Part shown: positions 43,436-52,004 of the stretch, one piece after another
How the letters are laid out: each line of letters begins with the position of its first letter
Numbering within the stretch: position 1 is the first letter of the stretch
Assembly: GCF_014656055.1 (NCBI RefSeq)
Contig: NZ_BNBR01000001.1
Coordinates: 558,001-622,000, forward strand
Direction of reading: 5' to 3'
DNA length: 64,000 nt
Origin: Streptomyces griseosporeus
GTDB lineage: Bacteria; Actinomycetota; Actinomycetes; Streptomycetales; Streptomycetaceae
Program-made: the position numbers and the translations under genes
Notes under the pieces: model-generated
What the model saw: the letters and a program-made list of their open reading frames with translations, nothing else
What the model was told of the DNA's origin: nothing
Database searches by the model: none

Positions 43436-44173
43436 TCACCCCGACCGCAGCTCCGCGAGGTCGCTCACCACGCGGTCGGCGCCGTGCGCGTACAGGGCGT
43501 CGCGCTGCCCGGTCCGGTCGACGCCGACGACGTACCCGAAGTGCCCCGCACGTCCGGCGTCCGTGCCGGCCAGCGCGTCCTCGAAGACGGCGGCACGGGC
43601 CGGCGGCACGCCGAGGACCTCGGCCGCCGCGAGGAAGGTGTCGGGGCGCGGCTTGCCGGGCAGCCCGCGCTCGGCGGCCACCACGCCGTCAATCCGTACG
43701 TCGAAGAGGTGCTCGGCGCCGATCGAGCGCAGCACGTCGACGGTGTTGGCGCTGGAGGAGACGACGGCCGTGGCCAGCCCGTGCGCCCGCGCCGCCTCGA
43801 TGTAGCGCACGCTGCTGTCATAGGCCTCGACGCCGTCGGTGCGGATCTTCTCCAGCAGCAGGGCGTTCTTGCGGTTGCCCAGTCCGTGCACGGTGCCGGC
43901 GTCCGGCGGGTCACCGGGCGTGCCCTCGGGCAGCTCGATGCCCCGGGAGGCGAGGAAGGTGCGCACGCCGTCGGCGCGGGGGCGTCCGTCGACGTACGTG
44001 TCGTAGTCGGTGTCGTCGAACGGGCGGAAGCCTGGCCCCTCCCTCTCGCGCAGGAACGCGTCGAACGTCTCCTTCCATGCGGCCGCGTGCACGACGGCCG
44101 TGCGGGTGACGACCCCGTCGAGGTCGAAGAGGCAGGCCCGGATGGCTTCGGGCAGTCCGAGATCCGTCGTCAT
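43436..44173 (-). CDS. HAD hydrolase, beta-phosphoglucomutase-like
   Basis: 245 residues. HAD motif [20 protein letters not shown] (about 16-34, nucleophile Asp and acid/base Asp), a cap domain, motif [12 protein letters not shown] and motif [14 protein letters not shown]...VFEDALAG. The cap region [20 protein letters not shown] (about 49-68) is typical of the PgmB group that isomerises beta-glucose 1-phosphate, which usually sits beside a GH65 phosphorylase. No such gene is here, so the substrate is less certain. Confidence 0.85.
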   Translation of the reverse strand: MTTDLGLPEAIRACLFDLDGVVTRTAVVHAAAWKETFDAFLREREGPGFRPFDDTDYDTYVDGRPRADGVRTFLASRGIELPEGTPGDPPDAGTVHGLGNRKNALLLEKIRTDGVEAYDSSVRYIEAARAHGLATAVVSSSANTVDVLRSIGAEHLFDVRIDGVVAAERGLPGKPRPDTFLAAAEVLGVPPARAAVFEDALAGTDAGRAGHFGYVVGVDRTGQRDALYAHGADRVVSDLAELRSG

Positions 44174-44345
44174 ACCGGGACCGGTTCCCCGGGACGCGCC
44201 TCCCTAGCGCCGCGCCCCGGGAAGAGCACCCCAGGGCCGGCTGCCGCACCACAGGGCCGGCTGCCGCATCGCGGGTCCTGCGCCCGCGCCCCGCGGCGGC
44301 ACCGGGGTCTCCTCCGACCGCGGCGCGGATGCCAGACTCTCCTCT

Positions 44346-45056
44346 GTGCCGATCACCTTCGACGACCTCCTCGACCGTGCCCGCGCCCTCGCCGACCGCC
44401 GGCCGCGGGCGATCCTCGGGATCACCGGAAGTCCGGGCGCCGGGAAGTCCACGCTCGCCGAGCAGCTGGTGCGCGCCCTCAACGGGGACGGGCCGCCGTG
44501 GGTGGCGCATGTGCCGATGGACGGCTTCCACCTGGCCGACGTGGAGCTGGAGCGGCTCGGGCGCCGGGACCGCAAGGGCGCGCCCGACACCTTCGACGCG
44601 GCCGGGTACGCGGCGCTGCTGCGGCGCCTGCGCGAGGAGGACGACGGAGAGGTCGTGTACGCGCCGGGCTTCGAACGGGTGCTGGAGCAGCCGCTCGCCG
44701 GCGCGATCCCGGTGCCGCCCGCCGCGCGGCTGGTGGTGACGGAGGGCAACTACCTGCTGCTGGAGACGGGAGCCTGGGCGCGGGTACGGCCGCAGCTGGA
44801 CGAGGTGTGGTTCTGCGAGCTGGACGAGGAGGAGCGGATCCGCCGGCTGGTCGCCCGCCACGAGGAGTTCGGCAAGGACCACCGGGAGGCGGAGGCCTGG
44901 GTCCTCGGCACCGACCAGCGCAACGCCGACCTGGTGGCGGCGACGCGGGAGCGGGCGGATCTGGTGGTGCGGGACGTCGTAGGGTGGCCGGGTGGGTCTG
45001 GACATCACCGTACTGACGCTGGACTGGGGGGAGTTGGCGCGAACCCCGGAGGCTGA
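44346..45056 (+). CDS. P-loop nucleoside/sugar kinase (uridine kinase/PRK-like)
   Basis: 236 residues, GTG start. Walker A GITGSPGAGKSTLAEQLV (about 21-38), the substrate-site MDGFHLADVELERLG (about 58-72) and the lid arginines in LVARHEEFGKDHREAE. Similar proteins are annotated as nucleoside/nucleotide or fructose-transport-associated kinases; the exact substrate is open. The last 65 bp overlap the start of the next gene in another frame. Confidence 0.82.
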   Translation: MPITFDDLLDRARALADRRPRAILGITGSPGAGKSTLAEQLVRALNGDGPPWVAHVPMDGFHLADVELERLGRRDRKGAPDTFDAAGYAALLRRLREEDDGEVVYAPGFERVLEQPLAGAIPVPPAARLVVTEGNYLLLETGAWARVRPQLDEVWFCELDEEERIRRLVARHEEFGKDHREAEAWVLGTDQRNADLVAATRERADLVVRDVVGWPGGSGHHRTDAGLGGVGANPGG

Positions 45057-45594
45057 GCGGGAAGGCCTGCTGTACGAGGCCATGTGCCCGGAGGACGAAC
45101 CGGCCGAGGCCGGCCCCGAGGCCGGGTGGGTCCTGCCCGCCTCGCCCCGGGTGCCCTGGTGCGCCCGGTACGAGTTCTCCCGCACCCTCGGCTCCTACAA
45201 GCCGCACTTCTGGGCCTCGGAGGGCTGGTCCAGGGCCCGCCCGCACGCCGCGCCGCCCCTGCGCGACGCGCTGGACGCCTTTCTGCGGGGCCTGATCTGG
45301 CCGGGCGACGATCCGGCCGCGGGGGACGACGAACCGTCCCTCGGCCTCGTCCTGCCCGCGCGTCCGCGCCGGATCCTGGCATGTCCCCCGTCCGCCACCG
45401 CGGAGCGCGCCGCCCACTGGGCCCGAGCCGAGCCGCTGCTGGCGGGGCTGCGCGGGGCGTACGACCGGCACGCCGCCGCCCCCGGCGGCTGGATCCCCGA
45501 CTTCGCCGCCTTCGCCGCCCTGGTGGGCCAGTGGGGCGAGGTGGTCACCGGGGCCGCCGGACGCGGCTGGGGGGTGCTGGGTCTGACCGTCTGA
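44992..45594 (+). CDS. Conserved hypothetical protein
   Basis: 200 residues from GTG 44992, within the 3' end of the kinase gene (65-bp overlap). Begins MGLDITVLTLDWGELARTP; a Trp/Tyr-rich core (RYEFSRTLGSYKPHFWASEG, about 63-82) and a C-terminal PDFAAFAALVGQWGEVV. No known domain. The reading is supported by its length and consistent codon bias beyond the overlap. Likely translationally coupled to the kinase. Confidence 0.6.
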   Translation: MGLDITVLTLDWGELARTPEAEREGLLYEAMCPEDEPAEAGPEAGWVLPASPRVPWCARYEFSRTLGSYKPHFWASEGWSRARPHAAPPLRDALDAFLRGLIWPGDDPAAGDDEPSLGLVLPARPRRILACPPSATAERAAHWARAEPLLAGLRGAYDRHAAAPGGWIPDFAAFAALVGQWGEVVTGAAGRGWGVLGLTV

Positions 45595-45633
45595 GGGAAC
45601 AGTCCAGCACGCTGAACTCCGGCGCGTGCCGAG

Positions 45634-45653
45634 CCGTACCCCTGGGTACGGCG
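45634..45653. promoter_or_regulatory. Perfect inverted repeat between 44992 gene and glycosyltransferase
   Basis: GCCGTACCC (45634-45642) and GGGTACGGC (45645-45653) are separated by only 2 bp, so it looks more like a dimer-binding site than a hairpin. It is 40 bp after the upstream stop and 128 bp before the glycosyltransferase start; either an operator or a terminator. Confidence 0.4.
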
Positions 45654-45780
45654 GAAGGTCCGCCGGTACGACGCGTGCGGCGGCCGCCCCGCGCGGCGGG
45701 AACGGGTGCACAGTGGGCGCATGCGCCTGCCCGCACCCCGCTTCCGTCCCCGCGCGGGCGGCGGTGCCGCGGGACGGACC

Positions 45781-47472
45781 ATGACGAGCGAGCAGCAGGC
45801 GGTCCTCGCCCCCGCGAGCCCCGACGAGGCGCCCCGCGGCCCCGGCGAAGCGCCCCGCGGCCCCGGTGAGCCGCCCCCGGTGCGGGCGGCGCGGCGGCGC
45901 CGGCTGCTGCCGCTGGTGGTGGCCCTGCTGCTCGGTCAGATGGCGGTCGCCATGGTGACCACCGCCGTGCAGCAGACCCCGACCATCGACGAGCCGGTCT
46001 ACGTCGGCACGGCCGCCGTCTACCTGCGCGAGCACAGCCTGCGGCTCAACCCCGAACACCCGCCGCTCGGCAAGCTGGTGATCGCGGCCGGGGTGGCGCT
46101 CGCCCGCCCTCACGTCGACACGTCGTTCCGCGGGGACCAGGGGCAGGTGGGGCGGCATCTGCTGTACGAGTCGGGCAACGACCCGGGGCGGCTGCTGCTG
46201 TGGGCGCGGCTGCCGGTCATCGTGCTGACGCTGCTGTGCGGGCTGGTGGTGTTCGCCTTCGCCCGCGAACTGGCCGGGCCGGCCGGCGGGTTGCTCGCGC
46301 TCGCGCTGTACGCCTTCTCGCCCGACGTGATCGCCCACGGCTCGCTGGCGACGCTGGACGCGCCGACGGCCGGTTTCCTGCTGACGTCGGCCTGGCTGCT
46401 GTGGCGGGCCCGGGTCCGCCCGCGCCGGTGTCTGCCGCTCGCCGGGGCGGCGCTGGGCGCGGCGCTGGCGACGAAGATGAGCGCGCTGCCCGCGGTACCG
46501 GTGCTGCTCGCGCTGGCCGCGCTGTCGGTACTGCACCGCCGGCCCCGCGACTGGCGGCGGGCGGTGATGGGTGCCGGGGTGGTGGCGGTGGCGGCCGTGG
46601 CCGTGGTCTGGGCGGCGTATCTCGCGGTGGACCCGCGGCTGCGCTGGGCGCCGCCGCAGCCCGTCCCCGCGGTGCACGGCCTGCGGGAGCTGCTGGTGCG
46701 GGTGCTGCCGTTCCCGGAGGCCTACCGGGACGGCCTGCGCATCCAGTTCGCCTTCGAGGACCGGCCCTGGCAGGGCTTCCTCTTCGGCCGTCTCTACACG
46801 GGCGCGCTCTGGTACTACCTGCCGGCGGCCCTGCTGGTGAAGACCCCGCTGGGCATGCTCGCGCTGTGGGCGGCCGGTGCCCTCGCGCTGTGCGCGGTAC
46901 GGCGGCTGCGTCCGGCGGCGCCCTACCTGCTCGCGCCGGCCCTCGTGCTGCTGGTGGCGGCGATGCAGGGCGCGCGGGACTTCGGCACCCGGTACGCCCT
47001 GTTCGTGCCCGTGTTCGGTGCGGTGGCCGCGGGGTGCGCGGTGCTGCTGCGGGGCCGCTGGACGCCTGTCGTGGCGGGCGCGCTGGCGCTGTGGGTCGCC
47101 GTGAGTTCCGTACGGACCTTCCCGTACTACCTGCCGTACTCCAACGAGGCGTTCGGCGGTCCTGCCCGGACCCATCTGCGGCTGCACGACTCCAATGTGG
47201 ACTGGGGGCAGGACCTGGGGCGGCTCGCGGACCGGCTGCGTGAACGGTACCCGGGCGAGCGGGTGTGGCTCGTGTACAAGGGCAGTGGTGTGCCCTCCGC
47301 GTACGGCATCCACGCCGCCGATCCGCGTGCGGTGCCGCCCGGGCGGGTGCGCGGGCTGCTGGTCGTCTCCGACTCCGCCGCGGCGAAGGCGCGGGGGCGG
47401 CTGGCCGGGCTGCTGGCCGACGCGCGTGCCGTCGACGACGTCGGCCACTCGATCACGATCTACCGCAGATGA
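45781..47472 (+). CDS. Polyprenol-phosphate-dependent glycosyltransferase (GT39/ArnT-like)
   Basis: 563 residues from ATG 45781; an ATG at 45721 is also in frame. A ~40-residue Pro-rich cytoplasmic lead precedes about eleven helices. The first loop carries QTPTIDEPVYVGTAAVYLRE (Asp-Glu motif, about 66-85) and LNPEHPPLGKLVIAA (about 91-105), the metal/lipid-phosphate site of PMT/ArnT enzymes. The C-terminal extracytoplasmic part has FPYYLPYSNEAFGG and HDSNVDWGQDLG. It transfers a sugar from a lipid carrier to a protein or envelope glycan outside the membrane. Confidence 0.85.
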   Translation: MTSEQQAVLAPASPDEAPRGPGEAPRGPGEPPPVRAARRRRLLPLVVALLLGQMAVAMVTTAVQQTPTIDEPVYVGTAAVYLREHSLRLNPEHPPLGKLVIAAGVALARPHVDTSFRGDQGQVGRHLLYESGNDPGRLLLWARLPVIVLTLLCGLVVFAFARELAGPAGGLLALALYAFSPDVIAHGSLATLDAPTAGFLLTSAWLLWRARVRPRRCLPLAGAALGAALATKMSALPAVPVLLALAALSVLHRRPRDWRRAVMGAGVVAVAAVAVVWAAYLAVDPRLRWAPPQPVPAVHGLRELLVRVLPFPEAYRDGLRIQFAFEDRPWQGFLFGRLYTGALWYYLPAALLVKTPLGMLALWAAGALALCAVRRLRPAAPYLLAPALVLLVAAMQGARDFGTRYALFVPVFGAVAAGCAVLLRGRWTPVVAGALALWVAVSSVRTFPYYLPYSNEAFGGPARTHLRLHDSNVDWGQDLGRLADRLRERYPGERVWLVYKGSGVPSAYGIHAADPRAVPPGRVRGLLVVSDSAAAKARGRLAGLLADARAVDDVGHSITIYRR

Positions 47473-47493
47473 GGCCCGCGGCCCCGGTCCGCG

Positions 47494-47664
47494 TCACTTC
47501 TCCTCGTAGTCCTCCGGCCTGACCTCGGCCTCCTCCATCGCCTCCCGCAGCGTGCGGCCGCTGGCCCCGCGCTCGCGCCCCTGCTCCGCGGAGCGCTGCT
47601 CGCGTGTCTCCAGCACGTCGTCGGTGGTGTCGGTCTTGCGCCGGTTCTCCTCGGGGACGGTCAT
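47494..47664 (-). CDS. Small charged hypothetical protein (56 aa)
   Basis: Reads from ATG 47664, with AAGGAGG about 11 nt upstream, to TGA at 47494. The peptide opens MTVPEENRRKTDTTDDVLET and ends EAEVRPEDYEEK; very hydrophilic and charged, probably helical or disordered. Convergent with the glycosyltransferase. I recall similar short proteins in Streptomyces but no function. Confidence 0.6.
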   Translation of the reverse strand: MTVPEENRRKTDTTDDVLETREQRSAEQGRERGASGRTLREAMEEAEVRPEDYEEK

Positions 47665-47830
47665 GGCCCGAGTTCCTCCTTCGTCGTCGGGGTGATGCGG
47701 AGCGACGGGTTCCCGTGCGGCGGGCGGGTATCCCCGGCGCCGCCCGGTGCGCCGGGGTCACTGTCCGGCCCTGGTCAGCACGGTGGGTGAGCTATGTTGA
47801 GTCACCGTGGGAGACAAAGGAGGCGCACCC

Positions 47831-48754
47831 GTGCCCTCGCCGCAGCAGGCACGCGCCCAGGCATCAGCGATCACCTCGGGAAAGACCGCGCCGGAGGCGG
47901 AGGCGTCCCCGACTTCCCAGCTCAGGAAACTCTTCGACAAACCCCGGCTGTCCCCGGGGCAGCGGCGCATCGCCCAGTACCTGATCGAGCACATCACCGA
48001 GGCCGCGTTCCTGTCGATCACCGACCTCGCCGAGCGGGTCGGGGTGAGCCAGCCGTCGGTGACGCGGTTCGCCGCCGCGGTGGGCTTCAGCGGGTACCCG
48101 GCGCTGCGCGAGCGGCTCCAGACGATCACGCTCGGGACCCGGGCCGGCGGGCTGGCGGCGGACGTGGTGAGCCGGGGCAACGAGCTGCAGGCCGCGGTGG
48201 ACGCCGAGATCGAGAACCTGGAGAACCTGCGCCGCGACTTCGCCGATCCCGACCAGGTCATCGAGGTCGGCCGCAAGCTGTCGGAGTCGACCCCGCTGAC
48301 CGTGCTGGGGCTGCGCATCTCCTCGTCCCTCGCCGAGTACTTCGCCTACGCCGCGCGCCGTATCCACCCGGACGTGCGGCTGGTGACCCTCGGGGGCACC
48401 GTCGCCTACGACACGTTGCTGCAGTCGCGGGAGGCGGGCGGCTCCTGGGTGCTGGCGTTCTCGATGCCGCGGCACGCGCAGGAGACCCTGACGGCGGTGC
48501 GGGTGGCGCGCACCGCGGGGCTGAAGGTCGCCCTCATCACCGACCTCGCGCTGGGGCAGGTCGCCGACGAGGCCGACGTCGTGTTCGCCACCGGCACCGG
48601 CTCCCGCCTCGTCTTCGACTCCTACGCCGCCCCCGGTCTGATGGCGGCGGCCCTCCTGCAGGCGATGACGGACGCGGGCCCGGAGCGCACCCAGGCGCGG
48701 CTGGAGGAGTACGAGCAGATCGCCGAGCAGCACCACTTCTTCCTGCGGGACTGA
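47831..48754 (+). CDS. MurR/RpiR-family regulator with SIS domain
   Basis: 307 residues from GTG 47831, with AAGGAGG 7 nt upstream; the GTG at 47807 is too early. RpiR helix-turn-helix: ITDLAERVGVSQPSVTRFAA (about 64-83) and GFSGYPALRERL. A SIS sugar-phosphate-binding domain follows (about 130-275; VLGLRISSSLAEYFAYAARR at about 158-177). Such regulators sense phosphosugars such as MurNAc-6-P; no murQ-like gene is adjacent. Confidence 0.9.
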   Translation: MPSPQQARAQASAITSGKTAPEAEASPTSQLRKLFDKPRLSPGQRRIAQYLIEHITEAAFLSITDLAERVGVSQPSVTRFAAAVGFSGYPALRERLQTITLGTRAGGLAADVVSRGNELQAAVDAEIENLENLRRDFADPDQVIEVGRKLSESTPLTVLGLRISSSLAEYFAYAARRIHPDVRLVTLGGTVAYDTLLQSREAGGSWVLAFSMPRHAQETLTAVRVARTAGLKVALITDLALGQVADEADVVFATGTGSRLVFDSYAAPGLMAAALLQAMTDAGPERTQARLEEYEQIAEQHHFFLRD

Positions 48755-49023
48755 CCTTCGGAGATTCCCCGGCCGAAGCGGCGGTGTGCAGGGGCTTTCA
48801 CCCCCAGCGCGCATGAATGTTTTCATACGTCTTGCAAAGGCGACGGCATATATAAATACTGCTCACGGCCGCACCGCCCGCAGCCGCCGTCCCCTACCCG
48901 CGTCGGCGCCCGGGAGCGCGGCCGGGCCTCGCCTGGCGAGCGCCCTGTGGCGGCCCCGGTCATCCCCTAGGCCGGGGCCGCCCCAGACTCGTCGGACACC
49001 CCTCGACGCCGGAAGCGATCATC
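48755..49023. other. AT-richer intergenic region downstream of rpiR-type gene
   Basis: 269 bp without a gene. Contains ATGAA-TGTT-TTCAT (48813-48826), an inverted repeat with 5-bp arms, and an unusually AT-rich CATATATAAATACT (48847-48860) preceded by TTGCAA (48832-48837): a probable promoter for the gene at 49024 with a candidate operator upstream. Confidence 0.4.
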
Positions 49024-49398
49024 ATGTCCCTCACGACGACGCGTACCCGCCCGGACTGGCCGTGCCAGGTCAAGGCGCCGGGCACCTACGACTGGGAGCG
49101 CTCGGCCGCCAAGTGGCTGCGCGAGCTGGTGCCGGCGCGCTACGCCGGTTACCCGGCGCTGATCCGCCACCCCGTCCTGCTGGCCCGGCACGCGCAGATC
49201 CAGGTCCAGCACGAGATCCGCGTGGCCCGCACCGCCCTGCAGACCGCCCGCGCCGACCTGCCCCGGCTGGGACTGCCCGAGTCGGTCATCGAACACACGA
49301 TCAAGCTGTACGCGGCCGAGGTGATGCAGCTCCAGCACATCGCCCGCAGCGTCCGCAGCGTCACCCAGGCCCTCGTCGAGCACAGCGCCGGCCGCTGA
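49024..49398 (+). CDS. Conserved hypothetical protein
   Basis: 124 residues. After an N-terminal Pro/Trp segment (TRPDWPCQVKAPGTYDWERS) it is a continuous helical protein (PVLLARHAQIQVQHEIRVAR, about 50-69; LPESVIEHTIKLYAAEVMQL). No motif known to me. Promoter region upstream is AT-rich; the next gene starts 170 bp downstream. Confidence 0.6.
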   Translation: MSLTTTRTRPDWPCQVKAPGTYDWERSAAKWLRELVPARYAGYPALIRHPVLLARHAQIQVQHEIRVARTALQTARADLPRLGLPESVIEHTIKLYAAEVMQLQHIARSVRSVTQALVEHSAGR

Positions 49399-49568
49399 GC
49401 CGGCCCCGGTCACCGCAACCTGCGGGGCGCGTCAGCCGGCCGCGGGCCGGAGATCCGCCTCCCCTCCTGCCCGGTGGCGCGACCGCTGGGGATGCCGGTG
49501 CGGCTGTGGCCGGGTGCGCCGTCCGAGCGGTGAGCGCCGGGCACTGATCAGACGCGGCGAACTGTGAC

Positions 49569-51974
49569 ATGCTCGATGGCGTGACAAGCGAACCGGTCGA
49601 CCCGGCGGAGTCCGGCGCCGCGCCCGACCTGGCCGCCCTCACCAGGATCGTCGCACGGCAGCGTGCCGAATTGGACCGGCTCCACGACCTCGCCGCGACG
49701 ACGGCGGTGCTGGAGCGCGCCAAGGGCGCGGTCATGGCACTCACCGGCTGCTCCCCCGAGGCCGCGTACGAGGAGTTGCTGCGCCGCGCCAAGAGCGGTG
49801 GCCGCACGCTGCTGGAGGAGTGCTGGCTCACCCTCGGCACCCTGCTGCCGCCCCTGCCCCGGCCTTCCGCACAGCACCCGGAGCCGGCCCTCACCGCCGC
49901 CCCCGTGGCGGACGGTTCCGAGCAGCGTGAGGTGCTCGGCGCCCAGGACGCCGACGCGCTCGCCCGGCTCGGCCGGGCCCTGGTCCTGGTCCGCTCCCCG
50001 CAGGACCTCGCGGTGGCGCTGCTGGAACACCTCGCGCACGGCGTCGGCGCCGAAGCCGTCATGATCTTCGCCCGGCTGCCCGTCGGCGGCATGGAACTGG
50101 TCGGGCACGCGGGCATCGACGACACGCTGGCCGCGCAGTGGCGTCATGTGCCGCCGCTGCGCGGGGTCGCGCCGTACGACGTGCTGCAGGCCGGCGAGGC
50201 GGTGTGGCTGGAGGACATCACCGAGGCCGAGTCCCGGTACCGGCTGATCGGGGACCCGCCCGAGCGCTGGCGGTCACGGGCCTGGCTCCCGGTGGGCCCC
50301 GGGGAGCGCACGGACATCGTGATCGGTGTGTTGCGCAGCCGCCCCGAGCCGTTCGGCCCGCGTGTGCGGGAACACCTGTGGGCGGCGGTGGGGCTGTGCG
50401 CCGGACGGCTGCACTCCCTCGACGCCCCGCCGGAGGCCGGGACCGACGGTTCCGCGGAGCTCGTCCAGGCCGTGTTCGACGCGCTGCCGGGCGCCGCGCT
50501 GCTGCTCACACCGGTGCGCTCCCCGGTCGGCACGGTGGAGGACTTCCGGATCGACGCCGCCTCGCCGCAGGCCGTCGACGCCGCCGGCCGGGCCGGCCGG
50601 GATCTGGTCGGGCTGCGGCTGCGGGAGTACCGGCCCACCGTGCCCGACGAGCCGCTGTGGCAGGGCTGCCTGGAGGTGCTGGAGGACGGGAGGCCGTACG
50701 AGAGCGAGCCCTTCGCCCAGCGGCAGACGGTCGCCGGCGCCGCCGAACTGGCCACCTACATCGTGCGCGTGGTGAAGTTCGGCGACGCGCTCATGACCAC
50801 GTGGATCCGCCACGATCCCTCCGACCGGCAGGAGCAGCGGCTCGCGGACGTCCAGCGGCTGGGCAACCTCGGCTGGGCGACCTGGAACCTGGTCACGCAC
50901 GAGTCGACCTGGTCCGTCCAGGCCTACGCCGTCCTCGACCGGGACCCCGGGCGCGGCCCCGTCCGGCTGGCCGAACTGCCCGGGCTGGCCGTGCCGGAGG
51001 ACATGCCGGTACTGGCCGGGGCGGTGGGCCGGCTGCTGCGCGAGGGGCGGCCGTTCGACGTGCCGTTCCGGGTCCGCACCCGCCACGGGACGCGGCATCT
51101 GCGGGCGGTCGCCGAGGCGGTCACCGACAGCAGCGGCACGCCGATCCAGGTGCACGGGTTCGTGCAGGACCTCACCGCGCAGCGCAGCGCCGAACTCGCC
51201 CTCGTCGAGAGCGAGCGGGCGATCCTCTCCCAGCACACCGTGCTGGAGGCCGAGCGGACCATGGCGGCCCGGCTCCAGCAGGCGCTGCTGCCCCTGCCGA
51301 AGAGCCCGGTGCTGCTGGCGGGGCTGCGGATCGACGTCGCCTACCTGCCCGCGCAGTCCGGCCTGAACGTCGGCGGCGACTGGTTCAGCGCCATCGAACT
51401 GCCCGGCGGCGACGCCCTGTTCGTCGTCGGGGACGTCGCCGGGCACGGCATCGACGCCGTCGCCACGATGGCCCAGCTCCGCTTCACCGCCAAGGGCATG
51501 GTCAGCACCGGCTCTTCGCTGACCGGGGCGCTGGCCCGCCTCAACTCACTGCTCCTGCACTCCCGCGACCCGCACGGCACGGCGACGATGATGCTGGCCC
51601 GCTACCACGCCGGGGAACGGCGGCTGGTGTGGGCGCAGGCGGGGCATCCGCCGCCGGTGCTGCTGCGCGAGGGGCGCGCGTCGCTGCTGCAGCGGCCCGC
51701 GGGCATGATCCTCGGCGCGAGCGACACGCCGCGCTTCCAGGAGGCCGAGCTGCCGCTGGAGCCCGGCGACCGGCTGGTGCTGTACACCGACGGGCTGGTG
51801 GAGCGGCCCGGGGAGAGCATCGACGTGGGCTTCGCCCGGCTCCTGCGGGCCGTCGAGGCGCAGACGCCGGACACGCCCGGGGCGACGACGCCGCTGCTGG
51901 CCGCGCTGCTGCGGGGCGAGCAGCGGGACGACGTGTGCGTGCTCGACATCAGGATGCCGGTCCGGCACACGTGA
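49569..51974 (+). CDS. ANTAR-GAF-PAS-SpoIIE phosphatase
   Basis: 801 residues. An N-terminal ANTAR-like helical segment (ATTAVLERAKGAVMALTGCS and AAYEELLRRAKSGGRTLLEE, about 43-90), a GAF domain (about 120-275), two PAS-type domains (about 295-410 and 430-545) and a C-terminal SpoIIE phosphatase (about 570-795; NVGGDWFSAIELPGG, FVVGDVAGHGIDAVATMAQL, VLYTDGLVERPGE). ANTAR domains bind RNA hairpins, so it could link RNA binding to partner switching, though the isolated ANTAR here may just be structural. Start ATG 49569; GTG 49581 is possible. Confidence 0.85.
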   Translation: MLDGVTSEPVDPAESGAAPDLAALTRIVARQRAELDRLHDLAATTAVLERAKGAVMALTGCSPEAAYEELLRRAKSGGRTLLEECWLTLGTLLPPLPRPSAQHPEPALTAAPVADGSEQREVLGAQDADALARLGRALVLVRSPQDLAVALLEHLAHGVGAEAVMIFARLPVGGMELVGHAGIDDTLAAQWRHVPPLRGVAPYDVLQAGEAVWLEDITEAESRYRLIGDPPERWRSRAWLPVGPGERTDIVIGVLRSRPEPFGPRVREHLWAAVGLCAGRLHSLDAPPEAGTDGSAELVQAVFDALPGAALLLTPVRSPVGTVEDFRIDAASPQAVDAAGRAGRDLVGLRLREYRPTVPDEPLWQGCLEVLEDGRPYESEPFAQRQTVAGAAELATYIVRVVKFGDALMTTWIRHDPSDRQEQRLADVQRLGNLGWATWNLVTHESTWSVQAYAVLDRDPGRGPVRLAELPGLAVPEDMPVLAGAVGRLLREGRPFDVPFRVRTRHGTRHLRAVAEAVTDSSGTPIQVHGFVQDLTAQRSAELALVESERAILSQHTVLEAERTMAARLQQALLPLPKSPVLLAGLRIDVAYLPAQSGLNVGGDWFSAIELPGGDALFVVGDVAGHGIDAVATMAQLRFTAKGMVSTGSSLTGALARLNSLLLHSRDPHGTATMMLARYHAGERRLVWAQAGHPPPVLLREGRASLLQRPAGMILGASDTPRFQEAELPLEPGDRLVLYTDGLVERPGESIDVGFARLLRAVEAQTPDTPGATTPLLAALLRGEQRDDVCVLDIRMPVRHT

Positions 51975-52004
51975 CCCCGGGGGCGCCCGCCGGTCGCGGA
52001 CCGG

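Noticed and set aside
44232..44268. Two copies of CAGGGCCGGCTGCCGCA, 20 bp apart
   Set aside because: Noted between the HAD and kinase genes; only two copies and no symmetry, so likely a small slippage event without function.
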